In this document: one piece after another, positions 26,347 through 35,064 of the stretch | Layout of the letters: each line of letters opens with the position of its first letter | Position numbering within the stretch: the first letter of the stretch is position 1 | Origin: Leptospira jelokensis | GTDB lineage: Bacteria > Spirochaetota > Leptospiria > Leptospirales > Leptospiraceae | NCBI RefSeq assembly: GCF_004769635.1 | Contig: NZ_RQGH01000033.1 | Location: 1 to 64,000, forward strand | Direction: 5' to 3' | Length of the DNA: 64,000 nucleotides | Notes under the pieces: model-generated | The model's input: the letters and a program-made list of their open reading frames with translations, nothing else | What the model was told of the DNA's origin: nothing | Databases searched by the model: none | Made by a program: the position numbers and the translations under genes

Positions 26347-26769
26347 TTAGCTGTTCGTTGGAATTTCTCCAATTTTAGTTTCTACGCAAGAGGATGTTTT
26401 ACCGGAACTTCCCTGTTCAATGGTTTTGTATTTGTTTTTCTCAACATTCACCATCTTCACTTTGATAAAGTCCCCAATAAAATCTGAAATATCTGGATCA
26501 TTCGTTTCAAGCAATGTGACTGTATAAGAACAAGGACCTGTCCAAACAATTTTTTCTTTGATGAATAGAGAATTGTATTCCTGTACTTGGTAGGTAGGGA
26601 ATCGTTTGAAACGCGAATTATGACCCGATTCACATCGATTATCAAAAATCCCAGTTCGGAAATAGGAACATTTGCTGTTCGATGGTTTTACTGGATTGGA
26701 TTGGTATGTTTGGATCGAAAAAATAGAACCGAGGAAAAGAAAAACAACGATGGATATCCATTTTTTCAT
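26347..26769 (-). CDS. Small secreted protein, unknown
   Basis: 140 residues with a signal peptide (MKKWISIVVFLFLGSIFS). The mature part has about six cysteines (SKCSYF, DNRCESG, GPCSYT, SSCVET) that could form disulphides, and a motif YNSLFIKEKIVWTGPCSYTV in which the W-x-G-x-C-x-Y pattern stands out. Start chosen at the ATG 26769; a TTG at 26775 overlaps the upstream stop. It is last in the operon with PrsW and the TonB-like gene. I do not recognise the family. Confidence 0.5.
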   Translation of the reverse strand: MKKWISIVVFLFLGSIFSIQTYQSNPVKPSNSKCSYFRTGIFDNRCESGHNSRFKRFPTYQVQEYNSLFIKEKIVWTGPCSYTVTLLETNDPDISDFIGDFIKVKMVNVEKNKYKTIEQGSSGKTSSCVETKIGEIPTNS

Positions 26770-26771
26770 AT

Positions 26772-27536
26772 TCAATCAATCCCAATAGGTTGGCTTAGAT
26801 TTAGATTCGGAATATTTTTTTTACCCACAACATAAACTCGCCAATCCGTTACGACCCAAACCCAAATGCCTACAAACATGGCTGTGGAAATCCAAAGTCC
26901 GATGGTAGCGCCAGGGATCAGTAAAAAATCAACCACTCCATGTTGCAAAACTGCCAAAACGAAACCAAAAATGATGGTGGATGTTTTCGCATTCATATTC
27001 AATTTTTCATTACTCTTTAAAACAAAAAGGGAAAAACACAAATTGATTAACAAATGGATATTTGATGAATGAATGGTCCTTGCGATAAAAAGATTTAATT
27101 TTTTTTCATCAGGCTCACGGAAAATATAATGTGTATTTTCAATAAAAGAAAATCCCATTGCCACGAAACCACCAAATAACACTACATTAGGTGAAAACTT
27201 TTTTTCTTTTCGATCATAACCAAAAAGGAAGGAAAGGAACATAATGAAAAATATTTTGAATGTTTCTTCCGTGATTCCTGCTTGGATAAATGCCAAATGA
27301 GCCGTTTGTGTGAGTAAACTATCTTTCTTTTTAGGTGAAAAATCTGTTTCGGGCCAAAGGATAGGATGGAGTCTTAAGATCAAATCAGTAGAAAGCCATC
27401 CAAATACTAAGGCTAGAAGGATACCGACAACTTCTTGCCATCCTTTTTTTGGTTTGTAGGCTTTCCAAATCACGACTGCCCATGGAAGTACAGTAGCGGC
27501 CCCAATCAAATAATCAAAGGTTCCCATTTCTTTCAT
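26772..27536 (-). CDS. PrsW-family intramembrane protease
   Basis: 254 residues with seven or eight membrane helices. The active-site signature of the PrsW/RCE1-like (CPBP-related) glutamic intramembrane proteases is present: AGITEETFKIFFIMFL with the EExxK motif, then FSFIENTHYIF and the later histidine-containing helix AVLQHGVVDFLL. PrsW cleaves anti-sigma factors or other membrane proteins. Its ATG overlaps the stop of the TonB-like gene as ATGA. Confidence 0.5.
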   Translation of the reverse strand: MKEMGTFDYLIGAATVLPWAVVIWKAYKPKKGWQEVVGILLALVFGWLSTDLILRLHPILWPETDFSPKKKDSLLTQTAHLAFIQAGITEETFKIFFIMFLSFLFGYDRKEKKFSPNVVLFGGFVAMGFSFIENTHYIFREPDEKKLNLFIARTIHSSNIHLLINLCFSLFVLKSNEKLNMNAKTSTIIFGFVLAVLQHGVVDFLLIPGATIGLWISTAMFVGIWVWVVTDWRVYVVGKKNIPNLNLSQPIGID

Positions 27537-29341
27537 TCAGGTATCTCTTCCATATAACGGCCGTCAAATAAGTTGATCATTTCTTTTTGTAAGGGGGTAG
27601 GAACAAATTCAGGATCAATGGGACCGTTCCAAAATAATTCCGTGACTCTAATGTCGTTTTTTGTGCCAGGAGGTGGCATGAGTGGACCTAAACTTTCAAC
27701 GAGTTGTAAGGTTCTTAAATCTTGGTCCGGATAATCAGAAGCTTCCACAAGTTCAACATCAATCACATCTCCATCTTGTGTGATGGTATATGCAACAACG
27801 CTTGAATACGGATGGGGAGCTTTTGCCCAATAGTCCATATAACTTTCGGGGATTCGCATTTTGGCTGATATATAATTCGAGTAAGTTGGTGGTACTTTTT
27901 TTCCTCGGATTTTTTTAATGGTTCCTTTGACAGGTCCATTATCGGCCACCTTTTCATTGGAGATTTTTTCACCTTTCTCTTTATTCTCTGTTTCGTTTCC
28001 TGTAATGACACCACCATTCAAACCTTGGGTATCATCGGGGACATTGGGATCGATGAAATAGAATTCCATTTTCTCGGGACGGAAGTGGTCATTTTTCTGC
28101 GCCGACTGTTCCTTTTTTTTGCCTCGTTGCAAACTGATAGGAATGAGAAATACCAAACAGAGTAAAACCAAATGGAATAATAAAGATAATGGTAAAACAT
28201 TACGAAAACCTTTACGTAAACCTGGAGTGAAAAAAGGTTCCACTTCTCCATCTTTGTCTTTTTTGATGCCGAGGTTTTCTAAACTAAATGACTTCTCTAA
28301 AATGGATAAAGAATAAACATACAAACCTACGAGCGCCGCAACAGAAAAAACCGCATAAGCAATGTTTTGTGAAGAGATAAAAAAGTTTTTATCAGGAATT
28401 CCTGGTTTTAAACCAAACCCGGCAAGGAATTGGATTCCAAAAATTGGACTAATGTAAGAAAACACCCAAACCGCAGAAAATAAGTATAATAAAAGTGTTA
28501 AAAATAAAATCGGGAACCCACGCCAATATTCATATACGTAGATATGACCAAACCCAGGCAAAATTTTATCACGGAACTTCGCTTTTTCTTTAATCAGGAG
28601 TTCCAAACGCAAAGGAAATTTTCCTTCGGTTTTGACAGCCTGTTTCCAATTTTCTCGAATACGGATTGCTTCCATATAACGTAGATAAGGTTTTGCAACT
28701 AAAGAAGGGACTTTATTCCGATTGAAACTAAAAAGCAAAATGCAAACGGATATGGAATAATTAAAAACAAATTGATGGACATCATAAAGTGGTGCTAAAG
28801 GTGATAAATTCTTTTGAGGGTTTAAAGACTCTGTAATGAATAAAAAAGCATATTGGATGACAAGGGCAAGAACGAGGACAAGGAGCACTGTATCAAACTT
28901 GGAATCACGGATCCGCATTTCCGTACGGAGTTGGGTGTTGGGGAAATCTTTTTGGATGCGGTTAAGTCTTACAGATTCCCGTTTGCGATTCCTTTGCAGG
29001 CTATAGATGTAATTGGTTAAGAGCAAAAGAAACGTTACAATCACAAATCCAAACTTCAATCGGAATGAGATCCCATCTTCGGCCAAAAATGCATTGACCA
29101 TCGCCTCCATTTCCATACTGGACCTGTGCAAAAGTTCCACAGGGTAAAAGAGAATCCAATTTAAGATGTAAACAGCAATGACGGAAAGTGCCCGAAGGCG
29201 AAGGCGGAATTCTTTTGGGAAGGCAAAGAGGATACCAAAGGCGAAAAAAGGACCCAAACTGAAAAGGGGTGAAAGCCAAAGGAAAAACGTTAAGGATTTT
29301 TTTGCCCAGGGAGAGAGGTATTGAGAATTTGCGGAATCCAT
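27533..29341 (-). CDS. Polytopic membrane protein with a C-terminal TonB-like domain
   Basis: 602 residues. The first ~400 residues contain around eight hydrophobic helices. Another helix at about 395-415 (VLPLSLLFHLVLLCLVFLIP) is followed by a charged linker (430-490) and a TonB C-terminal-type domain: KMRIPESYMDYW, then YSSVVAYTITQDGDVIDVELVEAS, and LRTLQLVESLGPLMPPP. This suggests transfer of membrane energy to outer-membrane receptors such as the FecA-like protein, but the multi-span N-terminal half is unlike classical TonB. Divergent from glyS with only 63 bases between. Confidence 0.5.
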   Translation of the reverse strand: MDSANSQYLSPWAKKSLTFFLWLSPLFSLGPFFAFGILFAFPKEFRLRLRALSVIAVYILNWILFYPVELLHRSSMEMEAMVNAFLAEDGISFRLKFGFVIVTFLLLLTNYIYSLQRNRKRESVRLNRIQKDFPNTQLRTEMRIRDSKFDTVLLVLVLALVIQYAFLFITESLNPQKNLSPLAPLYDVHQFVFNYSISVCILLFSFNRNKVPSLVAKPYLRYMEAIRIRENWKQAVKTEGKFPLRLELLIKEKAKFRDKILPGFGHIYVYEYWRGFPILFLTLLLYLFSAVWVFSYISPIFGIQFLAGFGLKPGIPDKNFFISSQNIAYAVFSVAALVGLYVYSLSILEKSFSLENLGIKKDKDGEVEPFFTPGLRKGFRNVLPLSLLFHLVLLCLVFLIPISLQRGKKKEQSAQKNDHFRPEKMEFYFIDPNVPDDTQGLNGGVITGNETENKEKGEKISNEKVADNGPVKGTIKKIRGKKVPPTYSNYISAKMRIPESYMDYWAKAPHPYSSVVAYTITQDGDVIDVELVEASDYPDQDLRTLQLVESLGPLMPPPGTKNDIRVTELFWNGPIDPEFVPTPLQKEMINLFDGRYMEEIPE

Positions 29342-29404
29342 TCTTTAGTCTTATCTCAAGGAAAATACTTTGAATTTTCATGGAAAACAAAAAATTTGGC
29401 GGAT

Positions 29405-30805
29405 ATGGCACAGCCGAAAGAGAAAGAAGAACAGTCGCTCAAACCCATAGTCGCAGTCTCCAAACGAAGAGGCTTTGTTTTCCCAGGGTCCGAAATTTAC
29501 GGAGGCCTCTCCAATACATTTGACTATGGCCCGAACGGAATTGAAGTTTTGAACAATTTAAAACGACTTTGGTGGGAATACTTTGTCCACCGTCGGGATG
29601 ATGTTTTGGGACTTGATTCTTCGATTCTACTCCACCCACGTGTTTGGGAAGCGTCTGGCCACATCTCCAACTTCAATGACCCACTGATGGATTGCAAAAA
29701 ATGCAAAACCCGTGTGAGAGTGGATAAGTTTTTAGAAGATAAGGAAGGCGAAGGCGCCGCTACTGGGAAAAGTTTAGAAGAATTAACAAACACCATCCGA
29801 GACAAAGCCTATGCTTGCCCTACCTGCGGAACGGTTGGAAGTTTTACGGATGCCCGCCAATTCAATTTGATGTTCAAAACTTCGCACGGAGCATCAGAAG
29901 AAGGTGCCACTGATATCTACCTCCGCCCGGAAACGGCACAAGGGATCTTTATCAATTTTAAAAACGTCACCCAAATTGCTCGCAAAAAAGTTCCCTTTGG
30001 AATCGCACAAATTGGAAAATCCTTTCGTAACGAAATCATGGCACGCCAATTCATCTTTCGTACGCGCGAGTTTGAACAAATGGAAATGGAATTTTTCTGC
30101 GAACCTGGTACTCAGAAAGAATGGTTTCAGTACTGGGTGAATTACTGCATGGACTGGCTTGTGAATGTAGTGGGTTTAAAAAAAGAAAACTTACGTGTAA
30201 GAGAACATGAAAAAGAAGAACTTTCTTTTTACAGTGATTCCACAAGTGATATCGAATACAAATACCCGTTTGGTTGGGGTGAACTTTGGGGTGTGGCATC
30301 AAGGACAGATTATGACCTCACCCAACACGAAAAATTTTCCTCTGAAGATTTGAAGTACCATGACCTAGACCAAAAGAAAAAATACCTTCCTTATGTAGTG
30401 GAACCAGCGCTTGGACTGAATCGACTGTTCCTTGCGGTGTTATGTGATGCGTATGAAGAAGAGAAATTAGAAAAAGACGACATTCGTACCGTATTACGTT
30501 TTGGGAAACGGGTGAGTCCGATGAAGGTGGCGATTTTCCCACTCATGAAAAAAGACGGACTCGATGCCAAAGCCAAAGAAATTTATTCAGACCTAAGAAA
30601 CCATTGGTATGTGGATTATGATGAGAGTGGTGCGATTGGAAAACGGTACCGCCGCCACGATGAAATTGGGACCCCATTTTGTATCACTGTGGACTATGAC
30701 ACAATGAGTGATGGGACTGTCACCATCCGTGAAAGAGATTCCATGAAACAAGAAAGGATCCCCGTCGCAGAACTCAAATCTTACCTCATCCAAAGAATGG
30801 TTTAG
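29405..30805 (+). CDS. glyS: Glycyl-tRNA synthetase (single-chain, alpha2 type)
   Basis: 466 residues from the ATG at 29405 (MAQPKEKEEQ); the frame is open further upstream but overlaps the divergent gene. N-terminal SKRRGFVFPGSEIYGG...TFDYGPNG is the mark of the single-chain GlyRS. A Cys pair in MDCKKCKTRV and another in YACPTCG could bind zinc. Class II motif 2 is FRNEIMARQFIFRTREFEQME and motif 3 is ALGLNRLFLAVL. The C-terminal anticodon-binding domain begins about VSPMKVAIFPL. It charges tRNA-Gly. The stop is directly followed by the GNAT gene. Confidence 0.5.
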   Translation: MAQPKEKEEQSLKPIVAVSKRRGFVFPGSEIYGGLSNTFDYGPNGIEVLNNLKRLWWEYFVHRRDDVLGLDSSILLHPRVWEASGHISNFNDPLMDCKKCKTRVRVDKFLEDKEGEGAATGKSLEELTNTIRDKAYACPTCGTVGSFTDARQFNLMFKTSHGASEEGATDIYLRPETAQGIFINFKNVTQIARKKVPFGIAQIGKSFRNEIMARQFIFRTREFEQMEMEFFCEPGTQKEWFQYWVNYCMDWLVNVVGLKKENLRVREHEKEELSFYSDSTSDIEYKYPFGWGELWGVASRTDYDLTQHEKFSSEDLKYHDLDQKKKYLPYVVEPALGLNRLFLAVLCDAYEEEKLEKDDIRTVLRFGKRVSPMKVAIFPLMKKDGLDAKAKEIYSDLRNHWYVDYDESGAIGKRYRRHDEIGTPFCITVDYDTMSDGTVTIRERDSMKQERIPVAELKSYLIQRMV

Positions 30806-31279
30806 TTGGTCCGCGATTTACTAGAATCTGATAGAAACCAAACCATCGAACTTGTGAACCAGTTTTTCCGAAAGGTAAACGAACTCGAGTTAGATGGTTT
30901 GTTTCGAATCCGACCACGGGCTGCAACCAAATTCACCGATATCTATTTCAAACTGATTGGCACTGGGAAAGTGTACATGCGTGGGTATTTTATAGAAGAG
31001 GAACTTGTCTCTCTCGTGATCGGAAGGATCGAAGAAAAACCACATCTCGAAGAAGAAAGAAGCCTCTTCATTGACCTAGCCGTGACCAAACTCGGCAAAA
31101 AGAAAAAAGGGTATATGTCAGAACTTTTAAAAGACGTAGACGAGTGGTGTTTGGAAAAAAACATCCCTTCCATCGAACTGCGAGCCATCCTAAAAAACGA
31201 AGAAGCCATTCAATTTTGGAACAAATCTAGTTTTGAACCTTTTTACATCCGATACCGCAAACGCGTAGCGGGAACATAA
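30806..31279 (+). CDS. GNAT-type acetyltransferase
   Basis: 157 residues starting at a TTG that immediately follows the glyS stop codon. It has the GNAT order: a central strand with LFIDLAVTKLGKKKKGYMSELLKDVDEW (the acetyl-CoA loop and helix) and the closing strands SIELRAILKNEEAIQFWNKSSFEPFYIRYRKR. The usual Q/RxxGxG/A loop is replaced by LGKKKKGYM. Substrate unknown; coupling to glyS suggests co-expression only. Confidence 0.5.
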   Translation: MVRDLLESDRNQTIELVNQFFRKVNELELDGLFRIRPRAATKFTDIYFKLIGTGKVYMRGYFIEEELVSLVIGRIEEKPHLEEERSLFIDLAVTKLGKKKKGYMSELLKDVDEWCLEKNIPSIELRAILKNEEAIQFWNKSSFEPFYIRYRKRVAGT

Positions 31280-31351
31280 ACGAAATGGAACCCAAGGGAA
31301 GTCACTTCCCAAGGCCAGTAACAGAAAATTACTTTCTTCGTCTCCGATTGC
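31280..31351. other. Convergent intergenic spacer
   Basis: A short inverted repeat (GGGAAGT / ACTTCCC, 1-base centre) at about 31299-31313 lies between the convergent ends. There is no proper T run, so termination here is uncertain. Confidence 0.5.
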
Positions 31352-33004
31352 CTACCAACTTCCGGAACTCCCTCCACCTCCAAAACTTCCCCCTCCCCCA
31401 CCGGAACTAGAATTCGAACTTCCGCTATAGGAACTAGAAGAACTTCGATAACTCGAAGAGGAAGAGCTTGAACCTGATGAATAGGAAGAATAAGAACTTC
31501 CATCACTTTCTTCCCAAACCGTATAAAAGAAATGGAAGAGTAGTATGATAAAATAGGAAAAAACGAAGGTTGAAATTGAAAAAAGAGAGTGATCCTTATA
31601 ACCAAGGATCTCTTCGATGGAAAAACCAAATGTCCAAACAAGGGATACCAATCCATACTTAAACACCCTTGTTTTCCAAGATTTCACTTGGATGGATTTT
31701 GCCAGAACATAACCTAACACCAAACAAAGAAACCATCGGAAAGAATGAAAGAGGTTATCGTAATCCATTGGCGGAGATGAATTTTCATCCGTTGGCAGGT
31801 AAAAATAAATGAGTGCCACTACCGTGAACCAAACCAAAAATGCGATGCCATAGCGAATTACATGTTTTTGGAATACTGAAATGGAAAACCCATAAATGGT
31901 AAAAAGGATCAAACCTTGGTAATACAATATGTAAAAGAGACGTTCCTCGTTCCAAAACGATTGGATGGAAAACCATAAACTAAAGGTGGCAATGGTATGG
32001 AAAAAAAGTTCACTTGCAGTGAATCCTAATTTTTTGGCAAAGGTTTTGTATCTTTCCTTTAAAACATCGTCTAACGAAAGCTTAATGACAACTAAAATAC
32101 CACCAATGATCCCAATCACCCAAAGAAGGACAATCCAATCTGCATGGAAACTAAATTGCAAAAATGGAATCCAAAAAAGAAGGGATAGGATGGCAAGAGG
32201 ATAGGAAAACCATTCCCAAAGGCCATACAATAAGTATAAATTGAGGGCAAGGATACCTAAGCAGAAATAATAAAATACGGCATCGGGAAGGAAATACAAT
32301 AGTCCCAAGAATACAACGGATCCATACGATACTTCTAACCAAAGTTTTCGTTTGTATGTTTTCCCATCTGTCATAAGGAAAAATCCAATGAGCGCTGCCA
32401 CAATCACACCGGTAGCAATTGCTATGTTTTTTGCCGTATTTTCATTGGAGATGGCATAACCAATTCCATCGGGATAGTCTGACTGTAAGTTGGGGTTGGA
32501 ATCTGCTGCCCCCAGGATGACTGATTCAATTGCGGAATACCCGAGTAGGACCCCACTTGGTAAATCTCCTTTTTTGAATTCGGGGATCATGATATTTTTG
32601 ATGATACGATTGCACAAAACATCGGTTAACGTTTCTTCCAAACCATAACCAACTTCGATTCTCACCTTCCTGTCACCAACAGATAATAAAACAAGCACAC
32701 CATTGTCCCTTCCTTTCTGGCCAATTTTAGAAAGTTCCGCTACTTGAAAGGAATATGCCTCTAACGATTCTCCCTCCAAACTTTGGATGATATAAAGGAA
32801 TACTTGTGCTCCCGTTTTTTGTTCAATCCCGGAGATAATGGACTGCAAGTTCGTGATTTCATCAGCACCTAAAATCCCCACTTCATCAGTGATGGGTGTT
32901 GTGAGTACCTTTGTTTCCCTGGATTCTACTTTTGTTGCAAAGAGAGTCAAAACCAAAAGCAGGGTAATGATAGATTGAAGTGAAGTTTTCAGATCCAAAC
33001 GCAT
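31352..33004 (-). CDS. TPM-domain (YgcG-like) membrane protein with Ser/Gly tail
   Basis: About 550 residues from the ATG at 33004, which opens the signal peptide (LQSIITLLLVLTLFATKVES); a TTG 12 codons upstream is possible. The TPM domain covers roughly residues 38-165 (VGILGADEITNLQSII, AYSFQVAELSKIGQKGRDNGVLVLLS, VRIEVGYGLEETL). About eight to ten hydrophobic helices follow, then a 60-residue Ser/Gly tail ending GGGGSSGSW, the usual end of this family. TPM proteins act at membranes in repair or respiratory-complex assembly in some systems; here the role is unknown. The membrane part is longer than in most relatives. Confidence 0.5.
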   Translation of the reverse strand: MRLDLKTSLQSIITLLLVLTLFATKVESRETKVLTTPITDEVGILGADEITNLQSIISGIEQKTGAQVFLYIIQSLEGESLEAYSFQVAELSKIGQKGRDNGVLVLLSVGDRKVRIEVGYGLEETLTDVLCNRIIKNIMIPEFKKGDLPSGVLLGYSAIESVILGAADSNPNLQSDYPDGIGYAISNENTAKNIAIATGVIVAALIGFFLMTDGKTYKRKLWLEVSYGSVVFLGLLYFLPDAVFYYFCLGILALNLYLLYGLWEWFSYPLAILSLLFWIPFLQFSFHADWIVLLWVIGIIGGILVVIKLSLDDVLKERYKTFAKKLGFTASELFFHTIATFSLWFSIQSFWNEERLFYILYYQGLILFTIYGFSISVFQKHVIRYGIAFLVWFTVVALIYFYLPTDENSSPPMDYDNLFHSFRWFLCLVLGYVLAKSIQVKSWKTRVFKYGLVSLVWTFGFSIEEILGYKDHSLFSISTFVFSYFIILLFHFFYTVWEESDGSSYSSYSSGSSSSSSSYRSSSSSYSGSSNSSSGGGGGSFGGGGSSGSW

Positions 33005-33070
33005 AGGGCAAAACAATACCAAAGTTTTCTTTTTTGGCAAGTAGAGTTTTCCCTTGGGCCTCGAGTCTTT

Positions 33071-33772
33071 TTATGTTTTGACTAACCTTACCATCCGAAA
33101 AATGGGTCCCATTACATTTTTAAATAAAGGGAAATTGGAAAGTTTGATGAGTTTAAAAGTGAGGTCCAGAGAATCATGGATCATCAGTTTTGTATGATGA
33201 TATGATTTTGAGTGATCCGTTAACCAATAAAATAAAATTCCCATCTGTTGCATCCACAATAGGTCTGGTAAAACTTTACTCAAGTCTTCCCGAAGTTTGG
33301 AATTCGAAGTGGCCATGGCTTGTCGGATGATTCCAACTGCTTCCTCGCGTAACCCTTCACTCTCTTTGCTAAATGGAGATAAAGGATCATTTGGATCCCC
33401 AGCTTGCCTTGCTAACACTTGTAAGAACTTTTTATGACCAGAAAAAAGTTCCAATTGGGTTGTGATGGTATACTTAAATCGAGTTTTAAAATCTTTTGTG
33501 GTTTTGAAATAGGATTCGCAAAGTCTCTTTAATTCTTTTTGTGAGCCTTTATAATACTCTAATACTAAATCTTCTTTCGAGTGAAAGTGGTAGTAGGTAA
33601 GACCAAGAGATAGTTTTGATTCTTTTGCGATCTTACGCATCGTTGTCTTTTCGTATCCATCCTTTTGGAAAAGTGCCATTGCTGTACGATAAATCTTTTG
33701 TTTGGTCTCTTCCCTTTTGGGAATTTGTTTCAAACCCTTTGTTTTGGTTTGGCTTTTCAAAGTCTGTGGCAT
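33071..33772 (-). CDS. TetR-family regulator next to the lipase genes
   Basis: 233 residues. After a basic start, residues about 22-75 form the TetR helix-turn-helix: IYRTAMALFQKDGYEKTTMRKIAKESKLSLGLTYYHFHSKEDLVLEYYKG. The rest is the helical ligand domain. AGGGA lies 8 bases before the ATG. It is divergent from the lipase gene; two related palindromes (33834-33849, 33918-33931) lie between, so it probably controls both itself and the lipase. Confidence 0.5.
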   Translation of the reverse strand: MPQTLKSQTKTKGLKQIPKREETKQKIYRTAMALFQKDGYEKTTMRKIAKESKLSLGLTYYHFHSKEDLVLEYYKGSQKELKRLCESYFKTTKDFKTRFKYTITTQLELFSGHKKFLQVLARQAGDPNDPLSPFSKESEGLREEAVGIIRQAMATSNSKLREDLSKVLPDLLWMQQMGILFYWLTDHSKSYHHTKLMIHDSLDLTFKLIKLSNFPLFKNVMGPIFRMVRLVKT

Positions 33773-33833
33773 CTTTCATTCCCTTTCGATTAAAAAAACA
33801 GATGAGTTTCCAAATCCGATGTGTTTTCAAATT

Positions 33834-33849
33834 TTTGAACACGTTCAAA
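33834..33849. promoter_or_regulatory. Palindromic operator 1 in the TetR-lipase region
   Basis: Arms TTTGAAC and GTTCAAA around AC, 16 bp perfect. It shares the GAACAyGTTC core with the site 83 bp downstream and lies close to the TetR gene start. Confidence 0.5.
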
Positions 33850-33917
33850 TATCTCACTATCCACTCTGTTTTCCAACCAAACTGAGAGCATTCATTGCGA
33901 TATCCATCATGGTCTTT

Positions 33918-33931
33918 TTGAACATGTTCAA
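33918..33931. promoter_or_regulatory. Palindromic operator 2 in the TetR-lipase region
   Basis: TTGAACATGTTCAA, a perfect 14-bp palindrome, about 110 bases before the lipase start. The pair of sites about eight helical turns apart fits binding by the TetR dimer; assignment is inferred. Confidence 0.5.
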
Positions 33932-34039
33932 TTATGACATTAATTTGCCATTTTTTTATTTGTCATAAAAAAATTTTCTTGCCTCATATAAGTCAAATTG
34001 CCACAATTTTATCTTAGAAAATTCAGAGGTGAAATATTT

Positions 34040-34969
34040 ATGATTCGAAAAAGTCTATTGGCCTTTTTTGTAACTGCCATGATGGCAACCCCAGTTCTTG
34101 CGAGTTCTGGTTCTTCTTCTAAACCACTTGCGGGAACCTACCCGATCATTCTATCCCATGGTCTATTCGGTTGGGGCGAAAATTCTGGCGGAATCATTAG
34201 TATTGTGAATTACTGGGGTGGGACGGACGACTACCTCCGAAGCCAAGGTGCCACTGTTTATGCTCCTGCCAAAACGGCTGCCAACTCCAACGAAGTACGT
34301 GCACAAGAACTCAAAGCTGCCATCCTAACCTATGCAGCCGCAACCAATTACTCGGGAAAATTCCATATCCTTGGCCACTCCCAAGGTGGTCTCGATAGCC
34401 GTTATATGGTATCGAACTTAGGATTGTCCACTCGCGTTGCCACTCTCACCACGCTCAATACCCCTCACTACGGATCTCCGATTGCTGACATCATCAAAAC
34501 AGTTCTGCCAGGTTGGATCCAACCGTTTGTGGCAAGCATTGTGGAAACACTTGTTAAGATTGTGTATGGTGGAACCAACCAACAAAATGCACTGGCGGCA
34601 CTTTCTTCCCTAACAAAAGAAGGTTTGTCTTCCTTTAACTCTTACACACCAAATCGTTCTGGAGTGAAGTATTATTCCTACGGCTCGTACATCACCATCC
34701 CAGATTTGATCCAACACCCTCTTATGGGAATTTTACACCCTGCTTGCGCTGCCGGTGGTCTTTTCCAAGGACAAGGGGCAACGAATGATGGCCTCGTTCC
34801 TCTTTCTTCTCAAAAATGGGGAACATGGAAAGGTGGTCCTTCTTACGGAATTTTAACAACAGGTGTAGACCACCTTCAAGTTTCGAACACACTTCGTTCT
34901 GGAAGTTTCTGGTATGATGTGGAAGGATTTTATATGAACATGGCTTCTAATATGAAGGCGAACCAATAA
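34040..34969 (+). CDS. Secreted triacylglycerol lipase (family I, foldase-dependent type)
   Basis: 309 residues from the ATG at 34040 with AGAGGTG upstream. Signal peptide LLAFFVTAMMATPVLA. The mature enzyme has the oxyanion segment YPIILSHGLFGWGE and the nucleophile elbow LGHSQGGLDSRY (Ser114), with TLNTPHYGSPIAD following and an acid/His region in NDGLVPLSSQ and TGVDHLQVSN, all as in Pseudomonas-type lipases. These need a membrane foldase, and a foldase-like gene follows at 35065. Control by the divergent TetR is likely. A terminator lies between lipase and foldase. Confidence 0.5.
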   Translation: MIRKSLLAFFVTAMMATPVLASSGSSSKPLAGTYPIILSHGLFGWGENSGGIISIVNYWGGTDDYLRSQGATVYAPAKTAANSNEVRAQELKAAILTYAAATNYSGKFHILGHSQGGLDSRYMVSNLGLSTRVATLTTLNTPHYGSPIADIIKTVLPGWIQPFVASIVETLVKIVYGGTNQQNALAALSSLTKEGLSSFNSYTPNRSGVKYYSYGSYITIPDLIQHPLMGILHPACAAGGLFQGQGATNDGLVPLSSQKWGTWKGGPSYGILTTGVDHLQVSNTLRSGSFWYDVEGFYMNMASNMKANQ

Positions 34970-34993
34970 TCTACTTCTGAAGATTTTTTTAGA

Positions 34994-35021
34994 AAACCCA
35001 AGCAATCGCTTGGGTTTTTTT
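34994..35021 (+). terminator. Terminator between lipase and foldase genes
   Basis: Stem AACCCAAGC / GCTTGGGTT, loop AATC, followed by a T run. It may reduce foldase expression relative to the lipase. Confidence 0.5.
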
Positions 35022-35064
35022 GTTTCCAGAAAGAATTTGTCTCTTTTACTACACTACAATCTCC

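Noticed and set aside
31299..31313. Inverted repeat between convergent genes as a terminator
   Set aside because: No T run on either strand.
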